NCBI RefSeq assembly: GCF_003952465.1
Contig: NZ_CP034448.1
Location: forward strand, 3,635,001 to 3,699,000
Source of the DNA: Mesorhizobium sp. M1B.F.Ca.ET.045.04.1.1
GTDB lineage: Bacteria; Pseudomonadota; Alphaproteobacteria; Rhizobiales; Rhizobiaceae
DNA length: 64,000 nt
Direction of reading: 5' to 3'
The notes under the pieces are model-generated. The model was not told the origin of the DNA, searched no databases, and saw nothing but the letters and a program-made list of their open reading frames with translations. The first letter of the stretch is position 1. Each line of letters begins with the position of its first letter. Shown here piece after piece: positions 24,661-33,899 of this stretch. The translations under genes were made by a program, and so were the position numbers.

Positions 24661-26736
24661 ATGGATGGTGCCATCGCGGATGCAGCGCAGAATGGGGCCG
24701 ACTGGAAGGTTGGCGTCGATATCGGCGGGACATTCATCGATTTCTGCGCGCTCGAAGCCCGCTCCGGACGGGTCGCCTCGCTGAAAGTGCTGACGACGCC
24801 TGAAGATCCGGGCGCCGAGCTGATGACCGGCCTTGCCCTTCTGGCCGAGCGCGAAGGCTTCGATCCGACCCATATGACGCGCTTCGTGCACGGCACGACG
24901 GTCGGCATCAACACGATCATCCAGCGCAAGGGCGCGCCGCTCGCGCTGCTCACCAATGCGGGCTTCGAGGACCTGATCGAACTCGCGCGGCTTCGCATGC
25001 CGGACATGTACTCGCTGTTCTGCTCGCGGCCGGACCCTTTGATCTCGCGCGACATGGTGTTCGGCATTCCGGCTCGCATGCGTGCCGATGGGAGCGAAAC
25101 CCAGGCGCCGGACATGACGGCGGTGGAGAGGGCGGTCGCGGCGGCGAAAGCGAACGGAGCGCAAGGGATCATCGTGTCCTTCCTGCATGCCTGGCGCAAT
25201 GCCGCGCAGGAGGCTTCGGTGAAGGCGGCGATCGCGCGTCTTGCGCCCGAGCTCTTCGTCTTCACCTCAGCCGAGGTGTGGCCGGTCATCCGCGAATACG
25301 AGCGCAGCTCGACCGCCATCCTCAATGGCTACGTCCATCCGCGCGTCTCGGCCTATCTGACGGCTCTGGAAGCGCGGCTGAAAACCCGCGGCGTGCCGGC
25401 CCGCCCGATGCTGACGAAGTCGAACGGCGGGCTGATGAACGCTGCCGAAGGCAAGCGCGCCTGCGTGAACATGCTGCTGTCGGGAACGGCTTCTGGCGTC
25501 ATCGGCGCCTCATGGCTGGCGCGCCAGGCAGGCGAGGACAAGGTTCTTACGCTCGACATCGGCGGGACATCGGCCGATTTCGCACTGATCATCGGCGGCG
25601 AGGCGCAGTTCGGGACCGGCGAGTTGATCGGCGAGTTTCCGCTCCATATTCCGTCCGTGTCGGTGAGCTCGATCGGCGTCGGCGGCGGTTCGATCGCCGG
25701 TGTCGACGCGCAAGGCGTGCTGCGCGTCGGACCGGAGTCGGCCGGCTCGACGCCTGGACCGGCATGCTATGGCCGTGGCGGCGAGCGGGCGACGGTGACG
25801 GACGCCATGGTGGTGTGCGGTTGGCTCGGCCACAGCGAGATGGCCTATGGCCAGCTCCGGATCGATACCGGACTGGCGCATCGCGCGGTCGGCGAGCTCG
25901 CTGCCCGGCTCGGCCGCCCAGTCGAGCAGACCGCGCAGGCGATCCTCGACATCGCGGTATCGGAGATGTTCGTCGAAGTCGAGAAGCTCGCCTCGCGCGC
26001 CGGCGTCGACTTGCGCGAGTTCACGCTGATGCCCTTCGGCGGCGGCGGCCCCATGCTCGGCGCGTTCCTGGCCCGCGAGCTCGGGATGAAGCGCGTCATG
26101 GCTCCGCGCCGTCCCGGTGTGGTGTCGGCGCTGGGCGGGCTGGTGGCGGACCTGCGCGGAGACTTCATTCGCACGATCTTCAGTCCGCTGTCGGCCGCAT
26201 CGCTGCCGACCATCCGTGAGACCTTCGAGACTCTCGCGCAAGAGGGGCGCGACTGGCTTGCGGCGCAGGGGCATGATGCGGCGGTTGAGCTCAATCTCTC
26301 CTGCGACATGCGCTATGTCGGTCAGAGCTACGAGATCGAGGTCGTCCTTTCGCCGAAATGGCTGGCGGATGGCGACGTGAATGCTGTCAAGCAAGCCTTC
26401 CACCGCACTCATGAGCAGCTCTACGATTTCCACGACCTGGAGGGTGAGATAGAGCTTGTGAATGTCCGGCTGTCGGCGATCGGCGCAGGGCCGGCGCTCT
26501 CCTTCCCGGAGATCGACGAGATCGAAGCCCCGGTCAGTGTGGCCCGTCGGCTTCCGGTCTATACTGGCACGAGCGTCGAGACCGTCGACCTCCACGACCG
26601 GCAGAACCTGGTACCCGGCAGCACGTTCCAGGGGCCAGCTGTGGTCGTTCAGGAGGACACCACCTTTGCCATTCCCGCCGGAGCGCAGGCACGGGTCGAC
26701 CGCCACCTCAACCTTCTCCTGACCTTCGTGGAGTGA
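24661..26736 (+). CDS. hyuA: Hydantoinase/oxoprolinase family, HyuA subunit
   Basis: A 691-residue protein from the ATG at 24661, which has a strong AGGAAGGGA ribosome site; the frame extends upstream to 24601. The ATPase core begins VGVDIGGTFIDFCALE and later has TLDIGGTSADFALI (near 300) and MPFGGGGPMLGAF. HyuA pairs with HyuB as an ATP-dependent amidohydrolase acting on hydantoins, N-methylhydantoin, 5-oxoproline or, in related enzymes, ketones. The downstream amine-dehydrogenase subunits suggest that the ring-opened product is a carbamoyl or N-alkyl amino acid that is then oxidised. Its TGA overlaps the GTG start of hyuB. Confidence 0.9.
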   Translation: MDGAIADAAQNGADWKVGVDIGGTFIDFCALEARSGRVASLKVLTTPEDPGAELMTGLALLAEREGFDPTHMTRFVHGTTVGINTIIQRKGAPLALLTNAGFEDLIELARLRMPDMYSLFCSRPDPLISRDMVFGIPARMRADGSETQAPDMTAVERAVAAAKANGAQGIIVSFLHAWRNAAQEASVKAAIARLAPELFVFTSAEVWPVIREYERSSTAILNGYVHPRVSAYLTALEARLKTRGVPARPMLTKSNGGLMNAAEGKRACVNMLLSGTASGVIGASWLARQAGEDKVLTLDIGGTSADFALIIGGEAQFGTGELIGEFPLHIPSVSVSSIGVGGGSIAGVDAQGVLRVGPESAGSTPGPACYGRGGERATVTDAMVVCGWLGHSEMAYGQLRIDTGLAHRAVGELAARLGRPVEQTAQAILDIAVSEMFVEVEKLASRAGVDLREFTLMPFGGGGPMLGAFLARELGMKRVMAPRRPGVVSALGGLVADLRGDFIRTIFSPLSAASLPTIRETFETLAQEGRDWLAAQGHDAAVELNLSCDMRYVGQSYEIEVVLSPKWLADGDVNAVKQAFHRTHEQLYDFHDLEGEIELVNVRLSAIGAGPALSFPEIDEIEAPVSVARRLPVYTGTSVETVDLHDRQNLVPGSTFQGPAVVVQEDTTFAIPAGAQARVDRHLNLLLTFVE

Positions 26737-28727
26737 CGCCATTGTTCGACCGCACAAACCTTCAGGTTCTGGCGAACCATGCCCGCGCGGCCGCCGAGAA
26801 CATGGCGCACACGCTGCATCGCACCGCGCACTCGGCCTTCGTCAAGGAGACGCAGGATTTCACGGTGATGCTGATGGACCGTTCAGGGGCGACCTTCGCC
26901 GTCCCGATGGAACTCGGCGCCACCTGGTATCCAGGGCTTTCCTATCACCGCGCGATCGCGATGGTCGACGACTACCGGCCCGGAGACGTCGCCTTCACCA
27001 ACGATCCCTATTCCGGCCACGTCGCCACGCACGCGCCCGACACGCATCTGTGGAAGCCGGTCTTCGTCGACGGCGAGATCGTCGCCTGGACCGGGGGGCA
27101 CATTCACAACACCGACATGGGCGGTGCGGTGCCGGCTTCGCTCAGCCGCGCGCTGACCGAAATCCATCAGGAAGGCATCCGCTTTCCGCCGATGAAGCTG
27201 GTCAGGGAAGGCGTCTTCGACGAGACGATCCTCAAGATCATGAGCACCAATGTGCGCAAGCCCGACCTCAACATCGGCGACATCAAGGCGCTGGTCGGCG
27301 CGCTCAACACCGGCGAGCGCAAGATCCAGGCAATGGTGAAGAAGTTCGGCAAGGCCGGCTTCATCGAAGGCGTTTCAGCTCTCCTCGACCATGCGGAGGC
27401 GCAGGCGCGCGACGTGCTGCGCTCCATGCCCGACGGCACATGGGAATTCGCCGACTACGCCGATGAGGATTCCGTCGAGGCCAATCCCTGCCGGCTGAAG
27501 CTGACGCTGACCATCAGGGGCGACGAGGCGGTGCTCGACTTCACCGGCTCCGATCCGCAGCTCGGCTCCTCGCTCAATGTGCCTTCAGGCGGCGACCCGC
27601 GCCACACCATGCTGCTCGTCGGCGTCTACTATGTGCTCTATACGCTCAACCCGAAGATCCTGCTCAACACGGGTCTCACCCGGCCGTTTACCTGCATCAC
27701 GCCGCAAGGTTCGGTGCTGAACCCGGTCCATCCCGCAGCCGTCGGCATGCGCTCGCTCACCTGCGCCCGGCTGCGGTCGGTCATCTTCGGAGCTTTTTCG
27801 CAAGCCGTGCCGGAACGCCTGCCGGCGGCGCCGGCCGGCAACAACTGCATCGTCAACGTCATGACCACGGATGAGCGCACCAGCCGGAGCGTCATCGCGG
27901 CGGTGAACCCCGTGGTGGGCGGCGGCGGCGCGATGCCGCATCGCGACGGCACCAACGGATCGGGCGCCGATGCCGCATATCTGAAGAACACGCCGATCGA
28001 AATCACGGAGACCGAAACGCCGGTCGAGTTCGTGAGATACGGGCTCGCCAAGGACAGCGGCGGCCCAGGCCGCTGGCGCGGCGGGCTGGCGACCGAGATG
28101 GCCTTCCGCGTCTTTGCCCCCGACTCCAGGATCACGGCGCGCAACCGGGATCGCAGCTTCTTTCGTCCCTGGGGCGTGCTCGGCGGCAAGGCAGCCGGCC
28201 TGTCGGACATGGTCGTCAATCCGGGGACAGAGCACGAGCGGCGGCTGGGCAACATCGACACGGCGGTCCTGCAGCCCGGCGACGTGCTGGAAATCCGCTC
28301 CGCCGGAGGCGGCGGGCGCGGCGATCCGCATCAGCGCGAGGCCTGGCGGATCGCCCAGGATGTGCGGCGCGGCTATGTCTCGGCGGCCGCAGCCGAGCGC
28401 GATTATGGCGTCGTCCTCAGCGGCGGCGAGGTCGACGCGCAAGCGACGGAGCGGTTGCGCGCGGGGCAGGTGCCGTCCGCCGGTCATTTCCACTTCGGCC
28501 CGGAGCGCGACGGCTACGAAGCGCAATGGACGCCGGCGGCCTATGACCGGCTCCACACTCTGTTGGACGCCTTGCCGATCCACTGGCGGTTCTTCGCCAA
28601 GACGGAGATCTTCCGGCGCATGAAAGGACGCTCCGGGCCGCAGCGTGTCCAGGCGGCCTTCGAAGCGGTCTGCGAACGCTTCCCCGAACTGCCTCGCCCA
28701 GGCCCGGTGCGAGAGGCCGCGGAATGA
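26733..28727 (+). CDS. hyuB: Hydantoinase/oxoprolinase family, HyuB subunit
   Basis: A 664-residue protein starting at the GTG that overlaps the hyuA stop. It shows the HyuB conserved features: PMELGATWYPGLSY, FTNDPYSGHVATHAPD (near residue 90) and the C-terminal EIRSAGGGGRGDP. The last ~120 residues form a tail (VQAAFEAVCERFPELPRP) seen in some N-methylhydantoinase B proteins. It makes the catalytic heteromer with HyuA in the cytoplasm. Its stop overlaps the ATG of the 2Fe-2S protein (ATGA), so all four genes of the operon are coupled. Confidence 0.9.
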   Translation: MTPLFDRTNLQVLANHARAAAENMAHTLHRTAHSAFVKETQDFTVMLMDRSGATFAVPMELGATWYPGLSYHRAIAMVDDYRPGDVAFTNDPYSGHVATHAPDTHLWKPVFVDGEIVAWTGGHIHNTDMGGAVPASLSRALTEIHQEGIRFPPMKLVREGVFDETILKIMSTNVRKPDLNIGDIKALVGALNTGERKIQAMVKKFGKAGFIEGVSALLDHAEAQARDVLRSMPDGTWEFADYADEDSVEANPCRLKLTLTIRGDEAVLDFTGSDPQLGSSLNVPSGGDPRHTMLLVGVYYVLYTLNPKILLNTGLTRPFTCITPQGSVLNPVHPAAVGMRSLTCARLRSVIFGAFSQAVPERLPAAPAGNNCIVNVMTTDERTSRSVIAAVNPVVGGGGAMPHRDGTNGSGADAAYLKNTPIEITETETPVEFVRYGLAKDSGGPGRWRGGLATEMAFRVFAPDSRITARNRDRSFFRPWGVLGGKAAGLSDMVVNPGTEHERRLGNIDTAVLQPGDVLEIRSAGGGGRGDPHQREAWRIAQDVRRGYVSAAAAERDYGVVLSGGEVDAQATERLRAGQVPSAGHFHFGPERDGYEAQWTPAAYDRLHTLLDALPIHWRFFAKTEIFRRMKGRSGPQRVQAAFEAVCERFPELPRPGPVREAAE

Positions 28728-29026
28728 TCACCGCCGGCCGCATCGTCCGGCTGGCCGAGCGCGACCGGGCAGAGGTGCAGTTCCTTCTCGATGGCGAAAT
28801 GCGCGGCGCGCTTGCGGGCGACACCGTGCTGACCGCCATGCTGGGGTCCGGACACGCCCTACGAAGCTCGGAGTTCGGACCCGAGTCGCGTGCCGGCTTC
28901 TGCCTGATGGGAGCTTGCCAGGATTGCTGGGTCTGGCAGGAGGAGGGACCGCGTCTGCGTGCCTGCACAACCGTTATCGTCGAGGGCATGCGGCTGCGCA
29001 CCACGCCGCCGGAGGGCTGGCCGTGA
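28724..29026 (+). CDS. Small [2Fe-2S] ferredoxin-like subunit of an amino-acid/opine dehydrogenase
   Basis: A 100-residue plant-type ferredoxin domain with the cluster cysteines in FCLMGACQDC and RACTT. Such subunits (HcnA, the N-terminal part of SoxA, and the gamma subunit of octopine/nopaline or hydroxyproline dehydrogenases) pass electrons within heterotrimeric flavoproteins. It overlaps both hyuB upstream and the FAD subunit downstream (GTGA), so stoichiometric synthesis is expected. Confidence 0.88.
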   Translation: MITAGRIVRLAERDRAEVQFLLDGEMRGALAGDTVLTAMLGSGHALRSSEFGPESRAGFCLMGACQDCWVWQEEGPRLRACTTVIVEGMRLRTTPPEGWP

Positions 29027-30390
29027 ACGGGACCTCGTCGCCGCGGGTCGTGATCGTCGGCGCGGGTCCGGCCGGCATAAGGGCCGCCGCGACATTGGTC
29101 GATGCCGGGCTCCATCCGGTGGTGATCGACGAAGGACATCGCGCGGGCGGGCAGATCTATCGCCGTCCGCCTGCCGGCTTCGCCCGCACGCCGAAGCAGC
29201 TCTACGGGTCGGAGGCGGCGAAGGCGCGCGCGCTGCATGCGCTGTTCGACCGGCTGGCCGAGAAGGGCCGGCTCACCCATTGCGCGCTAAGCTCCGTCAT
29301 CGCCGTGCATGAGGGTCGGCTCCAGGTGCTGGGGGAGGGCGGCGTGCAGGTGATCGGCTATGACCGCCTGATCCTTGCCACCGGCGCATCCGACCGTGTC
29401 GCCCCGGTCGCCGGCTGGCAGAGCGCCGGCGTCTATAGCCTCGGCGCGGCGCAGATCGCGCTCAAGGCACAGGGCGTCGCGCTTGGGCGGCGCATCGTGC
29501 TGATCGGATCGGGACCTCTGCTGACGCTGGTCGGCGCGCAGCTCCTCAAGGCTGGGGCGGATGTGGCGGCGGTGCTGGACACTTCGTCCTGGCATCAGCA
29601 GATGCGGGGGTTCTGGGGACTTGCCGCCCGGCCGGTCGTCGCGTTGCGCGGTCTGGTCCTGCGGGCGCGGCTCGGCCGCCGCTATCATGCTGGTGTGGCG
29701 CTGGACAGTATCGAGGCGGACGAGACGGGCGTCACAGCGCTGCGCTGGCGCGATGCCCGCGGCCGGGAGCGCCTAACCCCATGCGACATGATCGGCATGG
29801 GCTGGCACCTGCGGGCGGAGACGCATCTGGCCGATCTGGCGGGATGCGCCTTCACCTATGACGAGCAGTGGCGCCAATGGCTGCCGAAGACCGACGCGAT
29901 GGGCCGGGCGGGTAACGGCGTCTATCTTGCGGGCGACGGGGCCAGACTCCTCGGGGCGGATGGGGCGGAGATCGCGGGACGCCTTGCCGCGGCGGCATGT
30001 CTTTCCGATCTCGGACGTCCAGCGCCCTCGGTCGGCGCCGATCTGCGCAAGCTGGCGCGGCTCGAGCGCTTTGCCCGCGGTTTGGCTTGCGCCTTTCCCT
30101 GGCCGTCCGCGATGGTGCGTGCACTCCCCGACGACGCGATCGTCTGCCGCTGCGAGAGCGTGACTGCCGGAGCCGTGCGTGAGGGCGCGGATTTCGGTGG
30201 CGGCGAGGCCAACAGGGTGAAGTCGCTTTCACGCGTCGGCATGGGGCGGTGCCAGGGGCGCTATTGTCAGTTGGCCGCCGTCGAACTCGTCGCGGCGCAG
30301 ACCGGCTGCGCGCCCGGCGCTGTCGGCCGATTTCGCGGGCAGGCGCCTGTTCGGCCGGCGCTTATCGGCGCCTTTGTCCGGGGAAGCTGA
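29023..30390 (+). CDS. FAD/NAD(P)-binding subunit of an opine/hydroxyproline/HCN-synthase-type dehydrogenase
   Basis: A 455-residue protein starting at the GTG overlapping the previous stop. The N-terminal dinucleotide fold reads VVIVGAGPAGIRAAATL and GGQIYRRPPAGF. A second fold near residue 155 has RRIVLIGSGPLLTLVG. The C-terminal ~90 residues form a BFD-like [2Fe-2S] region with CRCESV and MGRCQGRYC. This is the alpha-subunit layout of OoxA, HcnB and hydroxyproline dehydrogenase. With the small 2Fe-2S subunit and a DAO-type beta subunit (30423-31748 or 22432-23553) it would form a membrane-associated dehydrogenase for a D- or N-substituted amino acid. HCN synthase is unlikely given the hydantoinase context. 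Confidence 0.87.
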   Translation: MNGTSSPRVVIVGAGPAGIRAAATLVDAGLHPVVIDEGHRAGGQIYRRPPAGFARTPKQLYGSEAAKARALHALFDRLAEKGRLTHCALSSVIAVHEGRLQVLGEGGVQVIGYDRLILATGASDRVAPVAGWQSAGVYSLGAAQIALKAQGVALGRRIVLIGSGPLLTLVGAQLLKAGADVAAVLDTSSWHQQMRGFWGLAARPVVALRGLVLRARLGRRYHAGVALDSIEADETGVTALRWRDARGRERLTPCDMIGMGWHLRAETHLADLAGCAFTYDEQWRQWLPKTDAMGRAGNGVYLAGDGARLLGADGAEIAGRLAAAACLSDLGRPAPSVGADLRKLARLERFARGLACAFPWPSAMVRALPDDAIVCRCESVTAGAVREGADFGGGEANRVKSLSRVGMGRCQGRYCQLAAVELVAAQTGCAPGAVGRFRGQAPVRPALIGAFVRGS

Positions 30391-30422
30391 TGCAATTCCG
30401 GAGGCTCGGCAAGGATCACGTC

Positions 30423-31748
30423 TTAGAAATCGGCGACCTTCCCCCAGGCCGAAGCGCCGAAGCGACGTGGATCGTAGGATGTTGGATCGACGATCGGTTC
30501 CGACCCGGTCACCAGATCGGCGACGAGGTGCCCGGCGCCAGGCCCGATGCCGAAACCGTGTCCCGAAAATCCGGCGGCCAGAAAGAAACCCGGAACTGTG
30601 TCTATCTCGCCGATGGCGGGCACGCCGTCCGGTGTGCTGTCGATATAGCCCGCCCAGGCCGCGCTGATCGATGTCTTGCGCAGCGCCGGCAGCAGCTCGA
30701 GCGCGCGGGCGTGGGTCAGGCGGATGGTCGCCCGATCCGGGGCCGGATCGAGGATGCGCATCCGCTCCATCGGCGTCGGCCTGTCGAGCCGCCAGCGTTG
30801 CAGCGTTTCGTGCCCCGAGCGCACGCCCTGCAGGCCGCCCGGCGCGAGGCTGCGCCACCGCTTCAGGAACATGGGCAGGAACTGCGAGGAGAAGCGCAAC
30901 TGCTGCGGCGTCATGTCGACGCGCCCACGTCCGCTTATGGCGAGCGTATAGCCGCCGTCGCCGCGACGCGTGGCCGAGATCCGTGCCGTGTGCAGCGCAT
31001 CGGGCAGGCCTTCCGCGCCGGGCGAGACCGACAGGATGGAGGAGCGGACCGACGCTTGCGGAAAGCGGAAGCCGAACTGGTGGCAAAAGGAGGACGCCCA
31101 GGCGCCGCCGGCGAGGACCGCCAGCTTCGTCCGGATCGTTCCGCTTTCGGTGACCACTGCGCTCAGGCGCCCGCCCTCGGTCTCGATGCCGCGCGCGGCG
31201 CAATTCTGGCGCACGCTGCCCCCGAGCTTGAGGATGGCGCGGGCGACCGCCGGCGCGGCCCGCGATGGATCGGCGGTGCCGTCGGTCGGCGAGAAGACGC
31301 CGCCCTTCCACGTCCGGCCCGTTGCGAGACCCCGATCGCTTGCCTCGGTGCTGTCGAGCATATGCGTGGTGACGCCGGCCGTCTTTGCGAAGTCACGCCA
31401 ACGCGCCCAGCCGGCCAGTTCCGCCTCGTCATTGCTGAGATAGAGCAGGCCACAGCGGCGAAAGCCGGTATCCTCGCCGGTATCCGCCGCAAAGCGCTCC
31501 CACAGATCCAGGCTTCGTGTCGCCATGGGCAGCTCGCGGGCATCGCGGTTTTGCTGGCGGCACCATCCCCAGTTCCTGCTGGACTGCTCGGCGCCGATGC
31601 GTCCCTTCTCGATAAGCGCGACCTTCATGCCGCGCTTTGCCAGATAGTAGGCAGCGAAGACGCCGACGATGCCGCCGCCGATCACCACCGCATCCGCGGA
31701 TTGCGGCAGTTCGCCGGACGTTTCGATTTGCTGCAGCGGCGCGCGCAT
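30423..31748 (-). CDS. FAD-dependent oxidoreductase of the DAO family
   Basis: A 441-residue protein. I place the start at the ATG complementary to 31746-31748 (MRAPLQQIETSG). The frame extends a further ~115 codons upstream, but the FAD fold begins normally from here: AVVIGGGIVGVFAAYYLAKRG near residue 20. The C-terminal FAD contacts are FFLAAGFSGHGFGIGPGAG. It converges on the FAD subunit gene (stops 33 bp apart) and diverges from an Lrp regulator with a ~220-bp gap. Likely an amino-acid or amine dehydrogenase, possibly the beta subunit of the heterotrimer encoded next to it. Substrate unknown. Confidence 0.87.
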   Translation of the reverse strand: MRAPLQQIETSGELPQSADAVVIGGGIVGVFAAYYLAKRGMKVALIEKGRIGAEQSSRNWGWCRQQNRDARELPMATRSLDLWERFAADTGEDTGFRRCGLLYLSNDEAELAGWARWRDFAKTAGVTTHMLDSTEASDRGLATGRTWKGGVFSPTDGTADPSRAAPAVARAILKLGGSVRQNCAARGIETEGGRLSAVVTESGTIRTKLAVLAGGAWASSFCHQFGFRFPQASVRSSILSVSPGAEGLPDALHTARISATRRGDGGYTLAISGRGRVDMTPQQLRFSSQFLPMFLKRWRSLAPGGLQGVRSGHETLQRWRLDRPTPMERMRILDPAPDRATIRLTHARALELLPALRKTSISAAWAGYIDSTPDGVPAIGEIDTVPGFFLAAGFSGHGFGIGPGAGHLVADLVTGSEPIVDPTSYDPRRFGASAWGKVADF

Positions 31749-31971
31749 GGTCTCTCCACCTTGAAGCGCCAATCTAGCGCGTTGCGCAGGCAGCCGCTGC
31801 CGCAGTTGAGGCTGAGGCGGAATTTTATTCCGGCAGCTCGGCCGAAATCGGGAGCCGATGCGTCTCAAAGCGGTATCCGCTCTGATGGACAGGCCGGTGG
31901 GCTGTGATAGTGTCGATGGTGACTGGCAAGGCAGCATTTTGTGCTGTGGCATGCGTTCTGTGGAGACGGCC

Positions 31972-32448
31972 GTGAAACTCGATCGGATCGACATCAAGAT
32001 TCTGTACGAATTGCAGAAGAACGGCCGTATCACCAATGTGGAACTGGCCGAGCTGGTGCACCTGTCGCCCAGCCCATGCCTGATGCGGGTCAAGAAGCTG
32101 CAGTCGGAAGGTTACATCGAAGGCTATTCGGCGCAGGTCAATATCGGCAAGCTCGGCCAAACGCTGACCGTGTTCACCGAGATCACCTTGAAGAACCACC
32201 GCCAGGTGGACTTCGCCCGTTTTCTCGCCGTGGTGGAGAAGATCGACCAGGTCATCGAATGCCACCTCGTGTCGGGCGGCTACGACTATTTGATGAAATT
32301 CGTGACCGCCGGCATCGGCGAGTACCAGACGATCATGGAACGGCTCACCGACATGGATATCGGCATCGACAAATATTTCAGCTTCGTGGTGCTGAAGTCT
32401 CCCATCGTCAAGGCGCACATGCCGCTGCCCAGTCTGTTTCCGATGTAG
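31972..32448 (+). CDS. Lrp/AsnC-family transcriptional regulator
   Basis: About 158 residues from the GTG at 31972, which has GGAG at ideal spacing; an in-frame ATG at 31951 is an alternative. The N-terminal HTH reads LDRIDIKILYELQKNGRIT, then NVELAELVHLSPSPCLMRVK. The RAM ligand domain (about 70-150) includes VSGGYDYLMKFVTAGIGEYQ. It is divergent from the DAO oxidase, so it probably controls amino-acid or amine catabolism in response to a substrate amino acid. Its last codons (LPSLFPM) match a sequence repeated at 38.39 kb. Confidence 0.9.
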   Translation: MKLDRIDIKILYELQKNGRITNVELAELVHLSPSPCLMRVKKLQSEGYIEGYSAQVNIGKLGQTLTVFTEITLKNHRQVDFARFLAVVEKIDQVIECHLVSGGYDYLMKFVTAGIGEYQTIMERLTDMDIGIDKYFSFVVLKSPIVKAHMPLPSLFPM

Positions 32449-32460
32449 TCAATGGTGGCC
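32437..32460. repeat. Left copy of an imperfect direct repeat bounding the 32.4-38.4 kb block
   Basis: TTTCCGATGTAGTCA, two mismatches, then GGTGGCCG: 22 of 24 positions match the sequence at 38390-38413. The first part is the 3' end of the Lrp gene. The second reads, on the minus strand, like the last codons of the DppDF gene (GGHH-stop here against YGHR-stop there). Confidence 0.6.
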
Positions 32461-32541
32461 GCCACGCTGACGAACTAGGGTCTTGCGCACCGCGAAAGCA
32501 TCGCAAAACAACGCCATGCGCGCGACCGCTGAAAAAGATCA

Positions 32542-33879
32542 TCACCGTTTCTCGCGCTCATTCTTGCGGCGCATCGCGCGCTTGTCCCTCCACGCGTAGA
32601 GCGAATAGACGATCGGGATAAACCATGGCTTGCCCTGGTAGAATGGCACTGCCTTCGGCGGCGGATCGAAGTCGAAGGCCGACAGGGCCTTCTCTGTTTG
32701 GCCAAGAAGCTTGAAGGCAGCCTTCTTGCCGAGCCAGCGCGCCCAAACCACGCCGGATCCGCAGAACCCGGTGGCATAGATGGTGTCGCCCACGGTAAAC
32801 ATTCGTGGGATCATGTCACGGTTCATTGCGACTTGGCCGAACCAGCTATGCGTCAGGCCAATACCTGCCAGTTCGGGAAATATGCGTCCGAGTTCGGACC
32901 GCAGGTGCGTGGTTGGAGAAAGCGGATCCCCTTCCGTCGTGCCGTCGCGCCCGCCAAATAGAATACGTGAGCCGTCTGGCGATGGACGGTAGTAGTAACT
33001 GAGCTGCCTTGTGTCGCCATACATCATGCGCTTCGGCATCAGGCGCTCCATGACGCCGTTGCCCAGAGGCTCGGTGGCGACGATACGGCTCCGCACCGGC
33101 ACGAGACGACGGCGAAGCCAGGGATCGAAGTCGTCAGTATAGGCATTGGTGCACACCAGCACCTTCTTGGCGAAGACCTCGCCGCGCGACGTGGCGACAC
33201 GCACGCCGCCGGCCTCGGCGACCATCCCCAGCACCGCCGTATCCTCGTGAATGACCGCGTCGGTTGCCCGGGCGACCCGTAGTATGCCGGCCAGCAGCTT
33301 GGCGGGATGAAGACCACCAATGTCCATGCGCGCGAAGCCACCCGCGTAGACCTCCGTGCCGATGTATCGCGATACCTCTGCACGGGAAACTGAAAATGCC
33401 TCAATCCCTAGAAAACGTTGCAACAACTCGGCGTATCGGCTCAACTCTTCGCATTCGCGGTCGTTTATCGCTCCGTCGAAAAGGCCAGAAAGGAAAAAGT
33501 CGCACTCCACCTGCTCCTCTTCGAGAAAGGCCCAAAGATCCTCTCGCGCAGCCTTTCCTTCCATCAAGATGCCATTGGCGCGCGCTTCACCAAACCTTCG
33601 TATCAATTGTTTGCGGCCCGGCCTTATGCTGCCGCTCGCCATGCCGCCGTTTCGGCTGGACGCGGCTTGCCCTATCGGTTGCCGGTCGAAAAGCTGAACG
33701 CTGCGTCCGGCCCTCGCGAGCTCGATGGCCGCCGACAGGCCCGCATAGCCACCGCCGACGATGGCGACGTCGCATCTGGGGATCACCGGCCACACCGGCA
33801 GAGCAGAAAACGCGCAGTCGTCCCACCAATACGGCGTGGACTTAAAGGGACGCGCGGAGATGGGATCCATGGCGTGCAT
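32542..33879 (-). CDS. FAD-dependent amine oxidoreductase, PuuB-like (DAO family)
   Basis: A 445-residue protein from the ATG at 33879 (MHAMDPISARPFKSTPYWWD); an in-frame MDPIS start at 33870 is possible, and the frame extends into the upstream cupin gene. After a YWWDD leader typical of gamma-glutamylputrescine-oxidase relatives comes the FAD fold CDVAIVGGGYAGLSAAIELARAG (about 48-70). A C-terminal FAD contact is YATGFCGSGVVWARWLG. It is last in an operon with an amino-acid ABC importer and a cupin, so it probably oxidises the imported amine or amino acid. Paralogous to the 47924-49198 gene, which also has a cupin and importer nearby. Confidence 0.88.
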   Translation of the reverse strand: MHAMDPISARPFKSTPYWWDDCAFSALPVWPVIPRCDVAIVGGGYAGLSAAIELARAGRSVQLFDRQPIGQAASSRNGGMASGSIRPGRKQLIRRFGEARANGILMEGKAAREDLWAFLEEEQVECDFFLSGLFDGAINDRECEELSRYAELLQRFLGIEAFSVSRAEVSRYIGTEVYAGGFARMDIGGLHPAKLLAGILRVARATDAVIHEDTAVLGMVAEAGGVRVATSRGEVFAKKVLVCTNAYTDDFDPWLRRRLVPVRSRIVATEPLGNGVMERLMPKRMMYGDTRQLSYYYRPSPDGSRILFGGRDGTTEGDPLSPTTHLRSELGRIFPELAGIGLTHSWFGQVAMNRDMIPRMFTVGDTIYATGFCGSGVVWARWLGKKAAFKLLGQTEKALSAFDFDPPPKAVPFYQGKPWFIPIVYSLYAWRDKRAMRRKNEREKR

Positions 33880-33899
33880 CTCTGGTTCAATCCACGCGC

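Noticed and set aside
28724..31748. Hydrogen cyanide synthase (HcnABC)
   Set aside because: The subunit layout is shared with opine and hydroxyproline dehydrogenases. Overlap with hyuAB points to amino-acid catabolism instead.
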